Assembly: GCA_958298945.1 (NCBI GenBank)
Contig: OY282606.1
Coordinates: forward strand, 86,869,696-86,933,695
Source: Atherix ibis
Lineage: Eukaryota; Arthropoda; Insecta; Diptera; Athericidae
Reading direction: 5' to 3'
DNA: 64,000 nucleotides
The notes under the pieces are model-generated. The model was given only the letters and a program-made list of their open reading frames with translations, did not search any database and was not told the origin of the DNA. Shown in pieces: positions 32,893-44,405 of this stretch. The translations under genes and the position numbers were made by a program. The stretch's first letter is position 1. Every line of letters begins with the position of its first letter.

Positions 32893-34163
32893 TTTTTTTT
32901 TTCTTTTTTTATTTAGATTATATTGAGGTACAGGGGGAAACCTTCAAAAGGTACTCGACTGGGAGGCCTTCTATCTGTCAGATGAGTTACGGGGGATTTT
33001 TACCTCGCTAAAACGTAACCTGTACCTCTACCCTTGCTCCCGGAACGATGGTTCCCCGGCGGCACTCTTTGTAAATACCACTTCGCCGGGGCGTTCTTAT
33101 AATATTTTACAATTTATTATATTTTACTGCTGTCCCAAAGTTATGACGCCTCGCGGACTATTCTTCGTACGTTGTGTGAAGATCCTTGATGATAGAATCC
33201 GCGTACTCTGCAACTTTGTTCCAAGCCGATTGGCTCTTCAGCATGCACTCCACTATGTTTTCTGGACTGATGGAACGGTCCACATTTTTCTCCAGTTCTG
33301 CCCGTGTCCCCTCGTAAAAGGGGCATTGGAAGAACACGTGTTCTGCATCTTCCAGCACATCGTAGCAACGATGACAGTTTGGGGAGTCTGTTCTCTTGAA
33401 TCTGTGCAAGTATGCCCGAAAGCATCCATGTCCAGTCAAGAGTTGGGTGATGTAATACCCGACTTCCCCGTGCACGCGAGTGATCCATTTGGTGACATCT
33501 GGGATCAGTCGATGGGTCCACCGACCCTTCGTCGAGCTGTCCCATCTTTCTTGCCAGAGGCGAAGACTCTCGGGTCTCTCCTCTTTACAGAGGACCTTTC
33601 GCCGCTCTTCTTTCTTCCTACGATATTGGCGTTCTCGCTCTCCTGCCAGGATGTCGATGGGTGGGCACGATGCAACAATGTTGACCGCATCGTGTGATAC
33701 CGTTCGGTATGCTGACGCCACTCTGATCGCTGAGAGCCGCTGGACTGATGACATTGTCTTGCGGTATGTTGTTAGCTCTAGCGATTTCGCCTACACTGGT
33801 GCTCCGTATAGCAGGACGGAGGTAACTACAGTTGCCAGTAGTCGTCTTCGAATTTGCCTGGGCCCTCCGATATTGGGCATTATCCGCGAAAGCGCGCACT
33901 GGACTGCTGATGCCTTCTTGCGGGCGCTAGAGATGTGCTTCTTGTAGTTGAGTCTGGCATCCAGAACCACTCCTAGATACCTTATGTAGGATAGCGACTG
34001 GATGTCGTGGTCGCCCACTCTTATGGTAATGGTTTCCATTTTCTTCCGGCTACTCACAAGGAGTGCTTGGGCCTTATGTTCCGCCAATGAGAGGTCTGCC
34101 GATGTCATCCACTGTCTTATCCTTTGAATGGTAGTCGAGAATGAGGCTTCCAGATCCTCCAGG
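32893..34163 (-). mobile_element. R1-clade non-LTR retrotransposon, 5'-truncated
   Basis: On the minus strand: C-terminal half of ORF2 (33158-34163), then a 3' untranslated region of about 230 bases with a G/C-rich dyad near 33045-33095, then an A-rich tail seen as a T-run at about 32893-32915. The copy begins at a T-run near 34163 that borders unrelated sequence. It belongs to a different subfamily from the R1-like copies at 40 and 53 kb. Confidence 0.8.
33158..34163 (-). pseudogene. R1-clade ORF2 C-terminal half, one stop
   Basis: About 335 codons in one frame with a single internal stop (near 33791, Trp codon changed to a stop in a YGAPVWA block). Visible: LEDLEASFSTTIQRIRQWM at the N-side, the thumb block IRYLGVVLDARLNYKKHI, LLYGAPV, MSSVQRLSAIR, a long ERQYRRKKEERRK basic stretch, WTHRLIPDV, and a CCHC-type finger (CHRCYDVLEDAEHVFFQCPF). 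These are typical of the thumb and C-terminus of R1-group proteins. The catalytic palm with its YADD or FADD box lies upstream and is missing. It ends at a stop at 33158. Confidence 0.85.
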
Positions 34164-34349
34164 TTTTTTTTTCCAGTTAAGCAGAACGCATGAAAGTGTG
34201 TCTACTTGAGGGAGACTAATGTGGATGTTAACTGGTTCTGAAAGTGATTCGGCTGCTTTTACTCTTTCCCTCATACTAGTCATGGGCAGCCTAATTAGCT
34301 TTTCTGAGATGCCGATATTTTTCTAGGACCGGGGATTTGTTTTTTTACG

Positions 34350-34995
34350 ACAAATTGCTTTGGAAGCTGCAGAGTATTTAACCCTCTAGTTATTTCCATA
34401 TCTTTCAATTCTGTCTTCCAGCATGTTGACATTTATCCTATCACCGCCAATATTCCTCAAGGTAGCATTCTAGTTCCAATCCTTTATAGCATTTTAACGT
34501 AGGCGATTCCTTATCATAATAATATCCTAATCACAACAAATACGGATGAGACAGCCCTTTTTATCCGATCCAAAAATATGTCTACAACCACCTATATCAT
34601 ACAGAACCGCAACAACTCCCTAAGGGCCGAGAACAGGCTCCTGGTGAAAACCTAAATGACTGTAATATTCCGCAAAAAACAAGTGGGAGGTACGAAGGAC
34701 TTATAATCTATAAACCAGGTTAATCGCTAAAATAAAAAGAAGTGAACTGAACGGGGTCAAAGAGTAAATTGCTTCTAAATACTACAGTACTTAAACTGAT
34801 ATGGACATACGGACTTAAACTGTGGGGTTTGACTAGGCATTCCAATTTTCAGCAAATCCACACCTCATAATCCAAAATCCTTTGAAAAATTCTTAATTCT
34901 TCTTTTTATGTCTGAAACTGTATTATTGATCAAGATCTAAATGTTATAAAAAATTCCAATAGAATCTATCCTACCATTCTAATCCTTTAGCAACA
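34350..34995 (+). pseudogene. Jockey-clade RT relic
   Basis: Opens at LLWKLQRV (34355), followed by decayed SAGVPQGSI.GPILY (near 34440), DIPYHNNIL, then a TNTDETALF block where the YADD motif should be, and a WTYGL.LWG block near 34800. Stops and frameshifts abound. The sequence is of the same kind as the Jockey copies at 14 and 49 kb. Decay makes the 3' end unclear. Confidence 0.75.
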
Positions 34996-35049
34996 AAACT
35001 GTCTAATTTACGCTCTAAAAAGTAAAGCTAAAAATAATAAATTAAAAGT

Positions 35050-35300
35050 TTCAATTTTCATTCAGAAATTGATCCTTTTGAGGTAATTTTCGATGATTTT
35101 TTTGCACATTTCGGGCTGTAATTAGACTATTAATTGGCAGATGGTGGTTTTTAAATGCTCAAAAATTTGAAGATTATCTGTTTAAATAGGATATTTCATA
35201 AGAAAAAGTCCAACGACATCAAAATGCAAAATCTTGGAGGCCAATTAACATCAACTAATCTCGAAATGACGCATCCTGGGAAGATGCTTACTTTTGCGTA
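35050..35300 (-). pseudogene. Rosa-type mariner 3' relic
   Basis: Minus-strand reading gives ISRLVDVNWPPRFCILMSLDFFL, the third catalytic block of rosa mariners with the last Asp kept, followed by a decayed C-terminus. It is the clearest of three such antisense relics; the others are at 4.69 and 54.14 kb. Confidence 0.75.
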
Positions 35301-35470
35301 CCAAGGTAATATCACAATTTATTTATAAGATGTATTTACGTCAATCTAGTTCTAGATTAGGGTTGTTATTTATGATAAAGAATAGAAGAGATCTTGAATT
35401 GGGAAAAAAACTAACCCAAATAAGAAAAGACCAATCAGACATGGAATCTGATGCATCCGATGTGAAACTA

Positions 35471-36678
35471 CGAGGTCTGTTCAAAAAGTATCGCGAATTT
35501 TGTGTTTTTTTATTAAATTATTTATTTATTCATGAATATCTATTCTGTCCCCTTCAAAGTAATCCCCACCAGATATTATGCACTTGTGCCAACGTTTTTC
35601 CCAATCCTCGAAGCACTTCAAAAATCATTTTTTGTGATCTTGTTCAGCTCCTTCTTCGATGCCGTTTTAATCTCCTAAATCGTAGCGTATCGTCGTCCTT
35701 TCATGGGGCTTTTCAGTTTTGGGAACAAGAAAAAGTCACAGAGGCCAGATCTGGGGAACACGGTGGCTGCGGCAACGATGCGTGAGCAGGGGCGACACAA
35801 TTTGCGCATAACTTGCAGGTAATATTTCTTATTGATCGTTCTACCCTGTGGCAAGAACTCATGATGCACCATGTCCCTGTAATAAAAGAAAACTGTAAGC
35901 AAAACCTTCACATTCGACCGAACTCTGGTGCGCTTTTTTCGGTCTTGGATCGTGCGGCAGCTCCATTGGGATGATTGAGCTTTGGTTTCCATGTCATAAC
36001 GATAAACCTATGATTAGTCACCAGTTATGACCCTCTGGAGCAAATTTGAGTCGTCGTGGACAGAGTCCAAAAGCTCTTTAGCAATGTTAATGCGATGCTA
36101 TTTTTGATCGAAATTGAGCAATTTTGGAACGATTTTCGCGGCGACCCGTCTCACGTTAAATCATTGGTAAAAATCTAATGGGACGAGCCAATCGATATGT
36201 TTAAGTCCTCAGTAACTTCTCTAACGGTGATTCGACGATTTGCGAATACTATTTTCTTTACTTCATTAATGTTTTCGTCTGTTGTTGACGTGCTCGGGCG
36301 TCCGGCACGCTTTACGTCGTTCACATCTTCTCTGCCCTGTGCGAACATTTTATACCACCGATAAACGGTGCTTCGGTTCAAGATAACTTCACCATATGCC
36401 ACAGTCAACATTCAGAATGCGTTCGCGCAATTAATTTTCACACAAAGTTTGATACAGATTCTTTGATCCATTTTTTGAAATGGGAAAAAATCGAAGACGA
36501 GCAAAAACACGTGCAAGCAAAGCAGCTGTCAAAAATTAACTAAACATTAAAAGTGCGGCCACTTGTTGGCATAAGTGAGAAATATGAGTACCAACATAAC
36601 GCCACAAAAAAAATCAAAAATCAAATATACGTAACCCGCGAAAATTCAAAATGCGCGATACTTTTTGAACAGACCTCG
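35471..36678 (-). mobile_element. Mariner element with TA duplication, inactive
   Basis: Ends are inverted repeats (cgaggtctgttcaaaaagta at the left; its match ending agacctcg at 36678), with TA on both sides. Length is 1208 bases. The 5' untranslated region lies at the right and is the same as the duplicated one in the hybrid at 25399. A third relative lies at 57170-58480. Confidence 0.9.
35560..36480 (-). pseudogene. DD34D mariner transposase, broken
   Basis: The gene starts near 36470 (MDQRI-like). Readable: a 78-codon block containing STVYRWYKMFAQGREDV, GRPSTSTTDENINEVKK and RITVREVTEDLNISIGS, then shifted frames with DLNLLQ..ITGD, METKAQSSQW, KVLLTVFFYYRDMVHHEFLPQ and KKYYLQVMRKL. A deletion near 35790 removes the KRPDLWKNKNWLLHHDNAPAH region with the second catalytic Asp. 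The third motif is mutated to LCDFFLFPKLK. Several frameshifts. It cannot be active. Confidence 0.85.
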
Positions 36679-36679
36679 T

Positions 36680-38350
36680 ATTTAATTGAGCATTATTACT
36701 ATACGCATTATTAAATATTAGTCATTTTATATGAAAACATTTCAAATTAATCGCAAAATGCTGTTCATAAACCATCAACACTTATCATTATCAATGTGGA
36801 ACAATTATTAATAAATCAAAAATAAATTCTAGTATAATCGATACTTTAACATACACTATACGAAAAATGTCTGTAATTCAAAGTTCATCTTGAAAAATTT
36901 CGTAAGCTCTAAAAGCATTTTGTAATCATTTATAATAATTAATCTTTTCCGTTCATAGTCATTTATCAATAATTGAATAATTTTGGTATATATTTTTAAA
37001 AAAAATCAATTATTTTTTGTAACGCTTTCAACAAACAATTATGTCCAATAAGGTAGCAGTAGTACTCGACCGTGTTTAAGATAAGACGGTTGTTAATACA
37101 CTTTATTCCTATAGTACGAGTACATTATTAATTATAGGGTTAACGAAGGTGTTGTTGCATAGGCATTTCTGAACAGTAGCAAACTTATCCAACCATATAG
37201 TCTACAAAGTCGAATGTGGTCTTTACACATTTTGTAACGAATTGTGGGAATACAGCAATCAGACGTAAAGTCATCGAAGCATTGCGTTTTTCATCATAAA
37301 TGGTCAAATTATGGAAAACTTAACATTTTCCATAAAAAATCGTTTAAAACTGAGAGACCCCTTATAAATATTTAGCAAAAAATTTTTTCTCCTATTCTTT
37401 AAGCTTTTCTATAATTTTTCGTAATGATTACTTAACTTAATAAAATTACTCAAGCACATTAATATATCTACAAACCAATGATCATTAATCATCTCCAACT
37501 AAGATTTTACAATATCTATTTTTTTTTTTTTCATTTTTTACTCTCTATAATTTTAGTATTTTTCTAAAAATATTCTTTTAACAAACTTCTTATAAATACT
37601 CATGCAAAATTTTATACTTCATCTCTTTTAGAATTATTATCCATCTTTATATTCCCCCTTGAATCAAATTTCACCGTCAACAACTATAACGAAACCCCCC
37701 ATTTCCGTAGTAGCTATAGTAGTATCCATAGTGAATATAATATGTCCGCCCCTACAGCAATAGAATCAGTAATGCAACTTAAAAACACATTGCACAAACT
37801 GCATTCTGCTAGACCGTCTTATCCATTGGGGCTTATTGCATTTTAATGATTTGTTTACTCAGAAAAATTGGCAAAAACATCCTTGAATCGGAGCCAACCA
37901 ATAGCTTACCACTAACGACAATGGTCGCCCCTGCATCGATTATGACAGTGCCAGTAGCATAAATACGAACAAGTTAGTATAAACAAAAATGAAATTATCA
38001 TCGAGTCAAACCATACATATTCACAGTTTTAATTTTGTATATTTTTCGAAGGCACTATTGTGGGTGTTTATTATCCTAGCGATGGATCAATTATTAATCA
38101 TATCATGACTTAGAGTACGGTAGTCTTTATATAATCAGTAGACAAAACATACCCATTGGTTTTGTTTACATTCGAAATCTTAAAACAGTTTGAAATGGCG
38201 TTCGAATAGTTTGAAAGAATTATCATACGAAAATTTTATGAAGGAAGATAAATAACTTTTCAAATGAAATATTTTTAGAACTAAGCAGTTTGAAGATTCT
38301 CTATGTGCAAAATACTTTCAAATATTAAATATTTCCTTGGTCTTTTTTAT
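36680..38350. other. Non-coding DNA, no gene identified
   Basis: Mostly A+T-rich. Around 37670-38120 a less A+T-rich patch has short peptide-like stretches (for example GTIVGVYYPSDGSIINHI near 38050), but no domain could be named; it may be another retrotransposon relic. Confidence 0.45.
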
Positions 38351-38353
38351 ATA

Positions 38354-39583
38354 AGTTGTAGTAAAAAGAAATCCATTATTTTTGCATTAAATTGAAGGTT
38401 TTATTTAGCATAGATAGAATGATACGATTTAGGTCAAATATGCACCGTTTTGTTTGGTAACTTGTTGCCATTTTGGAGGTAATTTCATAATGCCTCTCTA
38501 ATAGAAACCCTCGTCCCTATTGGCAAAAAACTGGGACAGTCGATTTTCACAATCTTCTCTTGAGGCGAATTTTGTACCTGCAAAATCATTCGTCATAGAC
38601 AGGAAGAGGTGGTAATCACTATAACGTGTATGCATAAGAACATCCCAACCAAGGTCCCGGAACTTCTGGCGAGTCACTATCGATGTATGCGGCCTGGCGT
38701 TGTCCTGATGGAACACAATTCCTCTCCTATTGGCCAAAGCTGGCCGCTTTTGGGCGATTGCTTCTTTCAGACGGTCCAATTGTTGACAGTATAGGTCCGA
38801 AGTAAGAGTTCGGCCGTAGGGGAGCAGCTCATAGTAGATGATTCCCTGCCAGTCCCACCAAACACACAGCAAAACCTTCCTGGCTGTAAATCCTGGCTTG
38901 ACCACCGTTGGCGCCGGGTGACCGCGATTTGACCACGACCGTTGTTGCTTGACGTTGTTGTAATTGACCCACTTGTCATCACCAGTAACCATCCGCTTCA
39001 GAAATGGATCGATATTGTTGCGATTCAGCAGCGATTCGCAGATGAAAATCCGGTCCATGAGGTTTTTTTGCGATAACTCGCGAGGCACCCATACATCGAG
39101 CTTCTTTTTGTATCCAGCGTTATTTAAGTGCAATGTTTAGCTCCTGGGCAATCGAAACAGTGCTTACGTGACGGTCGAACTCGACGATTTCCATTATTTT
39201 ATCGACATTTTCGACAATTGGCCTTCCAGAGCGTGGTGCATCTTTGACATCAAAATTACCGGAACGGAATCGACGAAACCAAAATTGCACGTGATTTGCT
39301 GTTACAGTATTAGGACCATAAACACTGCCTGGCTTGCTTTTTCGCCTTTATCGAAGAAAAACTGTAAAATATGGCGTATTTTCTCTTTGTTGGTGTCCAT
39401 ATTTGACGCGTGCTAAAAAAATACTAATTCAAGTATTCACAAAACTGTATGAAAAGCTTTTTTAATACAAAATTTTATCTTTCTAACGCCATCTAGTGCA
39501 ATCCGATCGCACTTTTACAACGGGAGATACAGACTCCTAAAACCATCTTTTGGCAAAATAATGGAATTCTTTTTACTACAACT
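38354..39583 (-). mobile_element. Mariner copy A of a two-copy family
   Basis: 1230 bases with terminal repeats agttgtagtaaaaagaa at both ends (inverted, about 28 bases with one or two mismatches) and TA flanks at 38352 and 39584. Closely similar to 47535-48821, with unrelated flanks, so the two are separate insertions. Confidence 0.92.
38429..39410 (-). pseudogene. Mariner transposase with shortened catalytic spacing
   Basis: Reads from about 39410 (MDTNKEKIRHIL-like, frameshifted near 39340) with a deletion around 39120; open from 39133: LDVWVPRELSQKNLMDRI, VTGDDKWVNYNN with the first Asp, KVLLCVWWDWQGIIYYELL, FHQDNARPH with the second Asp, then MHTRYSDYHLF. An in-frame deletion has taken six residues of the PPYSPDLAPSD region, so only 28 residues separate second and third Asp instead of 34. 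A TAG stop after DEGFY, also present in copy B, ends the frame before the RGIMKLPPKW tail. Confidence 0.9.
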
Positions 39584-39589
39584 TATAAT

Positions 39590-40260
39590 TTCTATTTATT
39601 TAATAATAGAAATTTCTGAATAAGGACTAATAAATTTTCTATTTATTTTGAATAATTTTTAGTTTTTAACATAATTTTTTAGTTATAGTAAATCATTTAT
39701 AATCTGAATTTTAATAATAATAAATAGTTTAAAAAATAGATAATTGAACGAAAGCCCATCCATTTTAATTGTATAATAAATAAAAAAACACGGTGAAAAT
39801 GAAATAACACCTGTCATTTAATCCCTTTAAGAATAGTATACACTTTATTCATCAGGTATCACTGAGAGCGATCTGGCAACAATGTAAACTTCTCCTCCTC
39901 ATATAATGTACGTTAGAGCCTCTCAGATGAGTAGCATAAGTTTCAACCTCGTCTAGTAACTACGAAATACCAAAAAGTTTGAAAAGGGAAGTTGTGGATT
40001 TTTAAAGTGCTCAGCAAAAAAAATTAAATTTTGTGTTACGCTTTCTGAATTCGGTAGTTTAACTTAATATATACGTTATCACAATGATCTTATTGAAAGC
40101 ATTTCTTATCAAAAGCATACATTTTTTGGTAAAATTAATTATTTTTGGAGAGCCCAGAAGTAACGGAAGACTTACCTTGCTCAGAAAGCCCTTCAAATTC
40201 AAAAACTTATAAAAATGTGGAATGAGTTGGATCTCTTTCGATGACGGATTTAAATCTCTA
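39590..40260. other. Non-coding spacer
   Basis: A+T-rich, with an 80-codon minus frame from 40301 that shows no known motif. No gene recognised. Confidence 0.45.
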
Positions 40261-40261
40261 T

Positions 40262-41365
40262 ATTTAGTGGTGCCACACCTCATCCTAAGACAATATAGCA
40301 CCAGTCGCCTACGACCATTGGGATTGAGATTACGCTCAATCAGCGCACTACAATTAATGATAGTTACCAGTCAGTAGTCAGTTACAAGCTGACTACTACA
40401 ACTGTTGGTGGCGAAGACTCTCTAAACCTCTGCTGTCATAAGCAGTGATAACTCCCGAGATAATTGCAATGCATTACTACATTTGCCAGTTACCTCCCAC
40501 CTGCGATCCGGAGATCGTACCCGTGATATGGGTATCAACCACAGCCACTACGTTGCTGCCTAAGGCGCCTCACCATTATTGGGCACAGTGTGTCTTAACA
40601 CCATGGGGCACCCCGATTCCCGTAGTATCTATTTTTGTTTTAAGAGTACTTTGGTTTGTACTCCGCTCACTGAACTACGGTAAGAAATCTTGTAAATTCC
40701 TAGGCACCGCTAAGCCAGCTTAGGTACTCGGGTTTGCCAAGACCCGAAAGCACAACTGGAATTGACCTTGGGCTTTCATCCAGTTGTAACCACCTTGCGT
40801 TTCACTTGCCTGCACATTCCCTACCTATTCAATTATCCTAATCTTCTTGTTTGCCGAGGCAAATCTAACATACCTATTCAATTATGCTAATTCAAATTTG
40901 TTTTCTGAGGCAAATCTAACACATGAGATAAACTTATGGGTCCATCTCTCTTTCTCACTCTCATCCCAGCGCTGCTGACAAATTCCATACATTCTATCCA
41001 GGACAAGAGCCCGTCTTTGGCGGTCTCCAAGTTCCCGAATTTCCTCGTTTAGAATAGGGCAGCTATCCAGTAATACAATGCCACGCCACATCCGATAGAG
41101 AATACTCCTACGGAGCACCTCTAGATCCCATGGGATTTCTCCCAGTAAGACCTGCATTGCATCGGTGGAAACTGTCCTGCAAACATTCAGACATGCATAT
41201 AGAACCAACCGCTGAATACTATTAATTCTGTCTCTAGCATACTTACGTGTAAATCTCATTACATCACCCCATACACAGGCACCATACGCCATACACGCAA
41301 CAAACAAACCCTTGTACAGTGTTCGCATTGCCCTCCCCCGCGATGACAGTGTTCGCATTGCCCTC
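40262..41365 (-). mobile_element. R1-clade element relic with 3' UTR
   Basis: Minus strand: partial ORF2 (40882-41358) followed by a long 3' untranslated region that matches the one at 53.46-53.88 kb in many blocks (GCTGGCTTAGCGGTGCCTAG, GGAGTACAAACCAAAGTACT, GTCGTAGGCG). Compared with that copy, the CCHC finger and the end of ORF2 are deleted. A short tandem duplication of CAGTGTTCGCATTGCCCTCC lies at the 5' edge (41317 and 41347), and another of about 50 bases near 40823-40920. Confidence 0.8.
40882..41358 (-). pseudogene. R1-clade ORF2 C-terminal fragment
   Basis: 158 open codons. Visible blocks: LYKGLFVACMAYGACVWGD (end of RT thumb), INSIQRLVLYACLNVCRTVS, TDAMQVLLGEIPWDLEVLRR, and WTHKFISCVRF. 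Nearly the same sequence occurs at 52.75-53.46 kb. The frame here closes just after KFELA where the longer copy goes on for about 100 more residues to its zinc finger; an internal deletion joins the coding part to 3' untranslated sequence. Confidence 0.85.
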
Positions 41366-43258
41366 CTTTGGATAACATTAAAGCTGATGGGTAGTCCTAG
41401 AAAGGCTCAGAAAAAGAGTTCTTCGGATGCTCTGCCATTGATGAGTTTTCGCCAAAAAAAAGGGATTCCAATGGTTCCAGTACGAACTATTTTTTGTTGT
41501 TCCTTAAAATCAAATGCATTTTAAAAGGACACTTCGTATTCTGAAATAAAAATTCCCTATTTACTATCGTGAAAAATAAAACTAAATATGCAAATGTATT
41601 AATTTATACTTACATGTTTGTAAACTATTTTAAATTTAATAAAACCGCACTTAAACTTTCACTTTACGATAAGTTTCAAAATGTCAACAAATATATGCAA
41701 GCATTTCGGTATACAGCCACTTTCATGCAGAATGGCATATTTTAAATCTCTCCAAAAGTCTACAAAATTGCTGCGCTTGATATTTGATTGATATTTACAA
41801 AATAAATAATAAACCTTAAATATAAATGCATTTAATATCAGAATATTGGATAAAAAATAAATGCTGCCTTCTATCGTGTTTAAATTATATTTTTGTTTAG
41901 TATAAGTTAGTATAAATGAATAACAATTACGCTTTTGGAATTACAAAAATTTCTATTACGAAAATTAAATATCAGTAAGTAAACTTGTCTACATAAAAAA
42001 TCTACATAACTGTATGCAAGCAGTACGATTTTTCACCGCTTTTACAATAATTCAGACACAAAATTGCGTTTGCATATACAAAAATCTGATGCACTGACAT
42101 ATCCAGGTATTCTTCAATCTAAGATTTTGGCACTATCGATAGCATCCAAAGGAGTATAACCCAGCACTGCTCCGAAGAGTGTACAAAACGCTTCGCCGAT
42201 ATGTAGTTGCACAAAAAACTATTTTGATGAGGATAATAATAATAATGTATTAAAATAAAATAAAATTGTTTACAAAATAACGCAGTCGCATTACTTGTCT
42301 GCTACAACTTATAGACTAGTTTGTGTATAAAATAGAAAACTACAATAAAAGGGATGCTGCGTTTCTATTTCAACCAATTCGAATAGGAGTAATGCACAAT
42401 CCACATGGAAATTAGTTCACAATTACCATCAATCTGTCAAAAGTACATTTTTTTAATGGCCGCAAGAGGGTGATTTGTCAAAAGTGCATTTTTTTAATGG
42501 CCGCAAAAATGTTTGGCGGCTGTCATTGATATATGAAAATAAATAAAAGAAACATCGTCACTGCAATACTTTTACTTTCATTAAAAATATAATAAAAATT
42601 TGTAAAATTTTTCACTGCATTTTGTCTGAATTAAATTGAAAAAATTTGTTAACGTTGAAATTTTGTATGGTCTATTAAAAAAAATCAAATTTAAATGGAA
42701 TAATTTAGTACATATGAACAACATAAGATGGCGGCGCTATCATACAAAATTGCATGGAAAAAAACAGAGCAAAAGGCACGTGATTTCGAATCCCACTGCG
42801 GCATGGTCCCATGGTAATCCCCAAAAACAACTTTCATTTCCACTTATACTTTAATTTCCTTATCACGATATCCTTTTTCGTAAATGGCCTTTAGTATCGT
42901 GGGGCTTAGAATATACATTTCAGTACGAATGTTACTTGAAATGATATCAAAAAATTTTTAAAAAAAATTAACTTTAAATAAAACCGAAGTTCATCTTTTC
43001 GCCGCTAGAATGCAATAGCCTATTGGAAAGTATAGGTTTATATACGTGTGTGCAAATTTTTGAGAAATTGTTAGAATTGACTTGGTCGAAGCGACCTGGC
43101 GTTACAAACTAAGTATCAGTAAATGTTTTTTATGAAATACACAAATTTTATTTTTGCTTTCAAAAAACTTTACCCAAAGGTCATGTTGTTAGTCTTTAGA
43201 TCCAACTTATTCCATAAATATTTAATTGGTGAAAGATCCTCCTTAACAATATTTTTTT
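41366..43258. other. Non-coding DNA, with a small duplication
   Basis: No gene recognised. At 42436-42512 a 40-base unit with TTTTTTTAATGGCCGCAA is present twice in tandem. The 72-codon frame at 42636 shows no known motif. Confidence 0.45.
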
Positions 43259-43259
43259 T

Positions 43260-44405
43260 ATTCTAATAAGGTCTAATAGGTACTACGGGAATCGGGGTGC
43301 TCTCCGTTGCAAGCTCTTCAAGGAGACCTTGTTAAAATTAAAAAGAACAGGCTGCTTTCCTGTATTCTCCTGACAATATGTCGGCAAAAAACGCCCACCT
43401 GCAAGAACCAAAAATTTTCAATCAGGACTCAGTATTCCAAAGGTCTTGTTTTATTTGAACAAAGTCTCCTTTGCATAGTGTTCAAGGAAACCTTGTTAGA
43501 ATAAAACAAATATACCGTTTTCCAGCACTCTGCTGACACCAAAACTCAACCTGCAAGACCCAAAAATTGCAAACTCAATACTCCAAAGGTGCTGTTTTAT
43601 TCTAATAAGGTCTCCTTTGTAAAGTCTTCAAGAAGATTTCGTTTAAATAAAAAAACACCCAGCTTTCCAGCACTCTGCTGACACCAAAACTCAACCTGCA
43701 AGACCCAAAAATTGCAGACTTAATACTCCAAAAGTCCTGTTTTATTCTAACAAAGTCTCCTTTGCAAAGTCTTCAAGGAGACCTTGTTAGAATAAAAAAA
43801 AACGCAACTTCCCAGCATTCTCCTGACAATATGCCGGCCAATAAACATCCAAACGCAAAACCCAAAAATCAGGACTCAACACTCCAAAGGTCCTGTTTTA
43901 TTCGAACAAGGTCTTCTTTGCAAAGTCTTTAAGGAGACCTTGTTAGAATAAAAAAAACACCCAGCTTTCCAGCATTCTCCTGATAAATAACGTAAATTTG
44001 TAAGACCCAAAAATATTAAATCAGGACTCACCACTCCAAAGGTCCTATTTTATTCTAACAAAGTCTCCTTTGCAAAGTCTTTAAGGAGACCTTTATATAA
44101 TTAAAAAATATACTGTTTTCCATCATTCTCCTGACAAATAACGTCCAACTGCAAGACCCAAAAATTGCAGACTCAACACTCTAAAGGTCCTGTTTTATTC
44201 TAACAAGGTTTCCTTTACAAAGTCTTCAAGAAGACCTTGTTAGAATAAACAAAATACGTAGCTTTCTAGTATTCTCCTTACAATATGCCAGCAAAAAAAA
44301 GGCCCATCTGCAAGACCTAAAAACTGCAAATCAGGACTCAATACTCCAAAGGTCCTGTTTCAACTGACTCCAAAGGTCCTGTTTTAACTATTCCACCAAA
44401 ACAAT
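43260..44405. repeat. Minisatellite with a hairpin in each unit
   Basis: A unit of 145-164 bases occurs about seven times; CCAAAGGTCCTGTTTTATT-type starts lie at 43437, 43583, 43728, 43884, 44036, 44181 and 44345, with a divergent first unit from about 43260. Each complete unit has an inverted repeat: in the unit at 43728 the arms 43740-43762 and 43775-43797 (23 bases, one mismatch) surround the spacer TGCAAAGTCTTC. Between hairpins lies CCAGCATTCTCCTGACAATA and CAAGACCCAAAAATTGCA-type sequence. No coding frame persists. The arms stay complementary in most units although the units differ. Confidence 0.92.

Noticed and set aside
33143..33947. Long plus-strand frames (184 and 155 codons)
   Set aside because: They are shadows of the minus-strand R1-clade ORF2, which has clear domain content.
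42770..42810. TTCGAATCC motif resembling a tRNA T-arm
   Set aside because: No matching acceptor, D-arm or anticodon stem nearby on either strand.
43260..44405. CRISPR-like array
   Set aside because: Regular spacing and palindromic repeats superficially fit, but the repeat covers the whole 150-base unit, spacers are not unique, and the context is eukaryotic.
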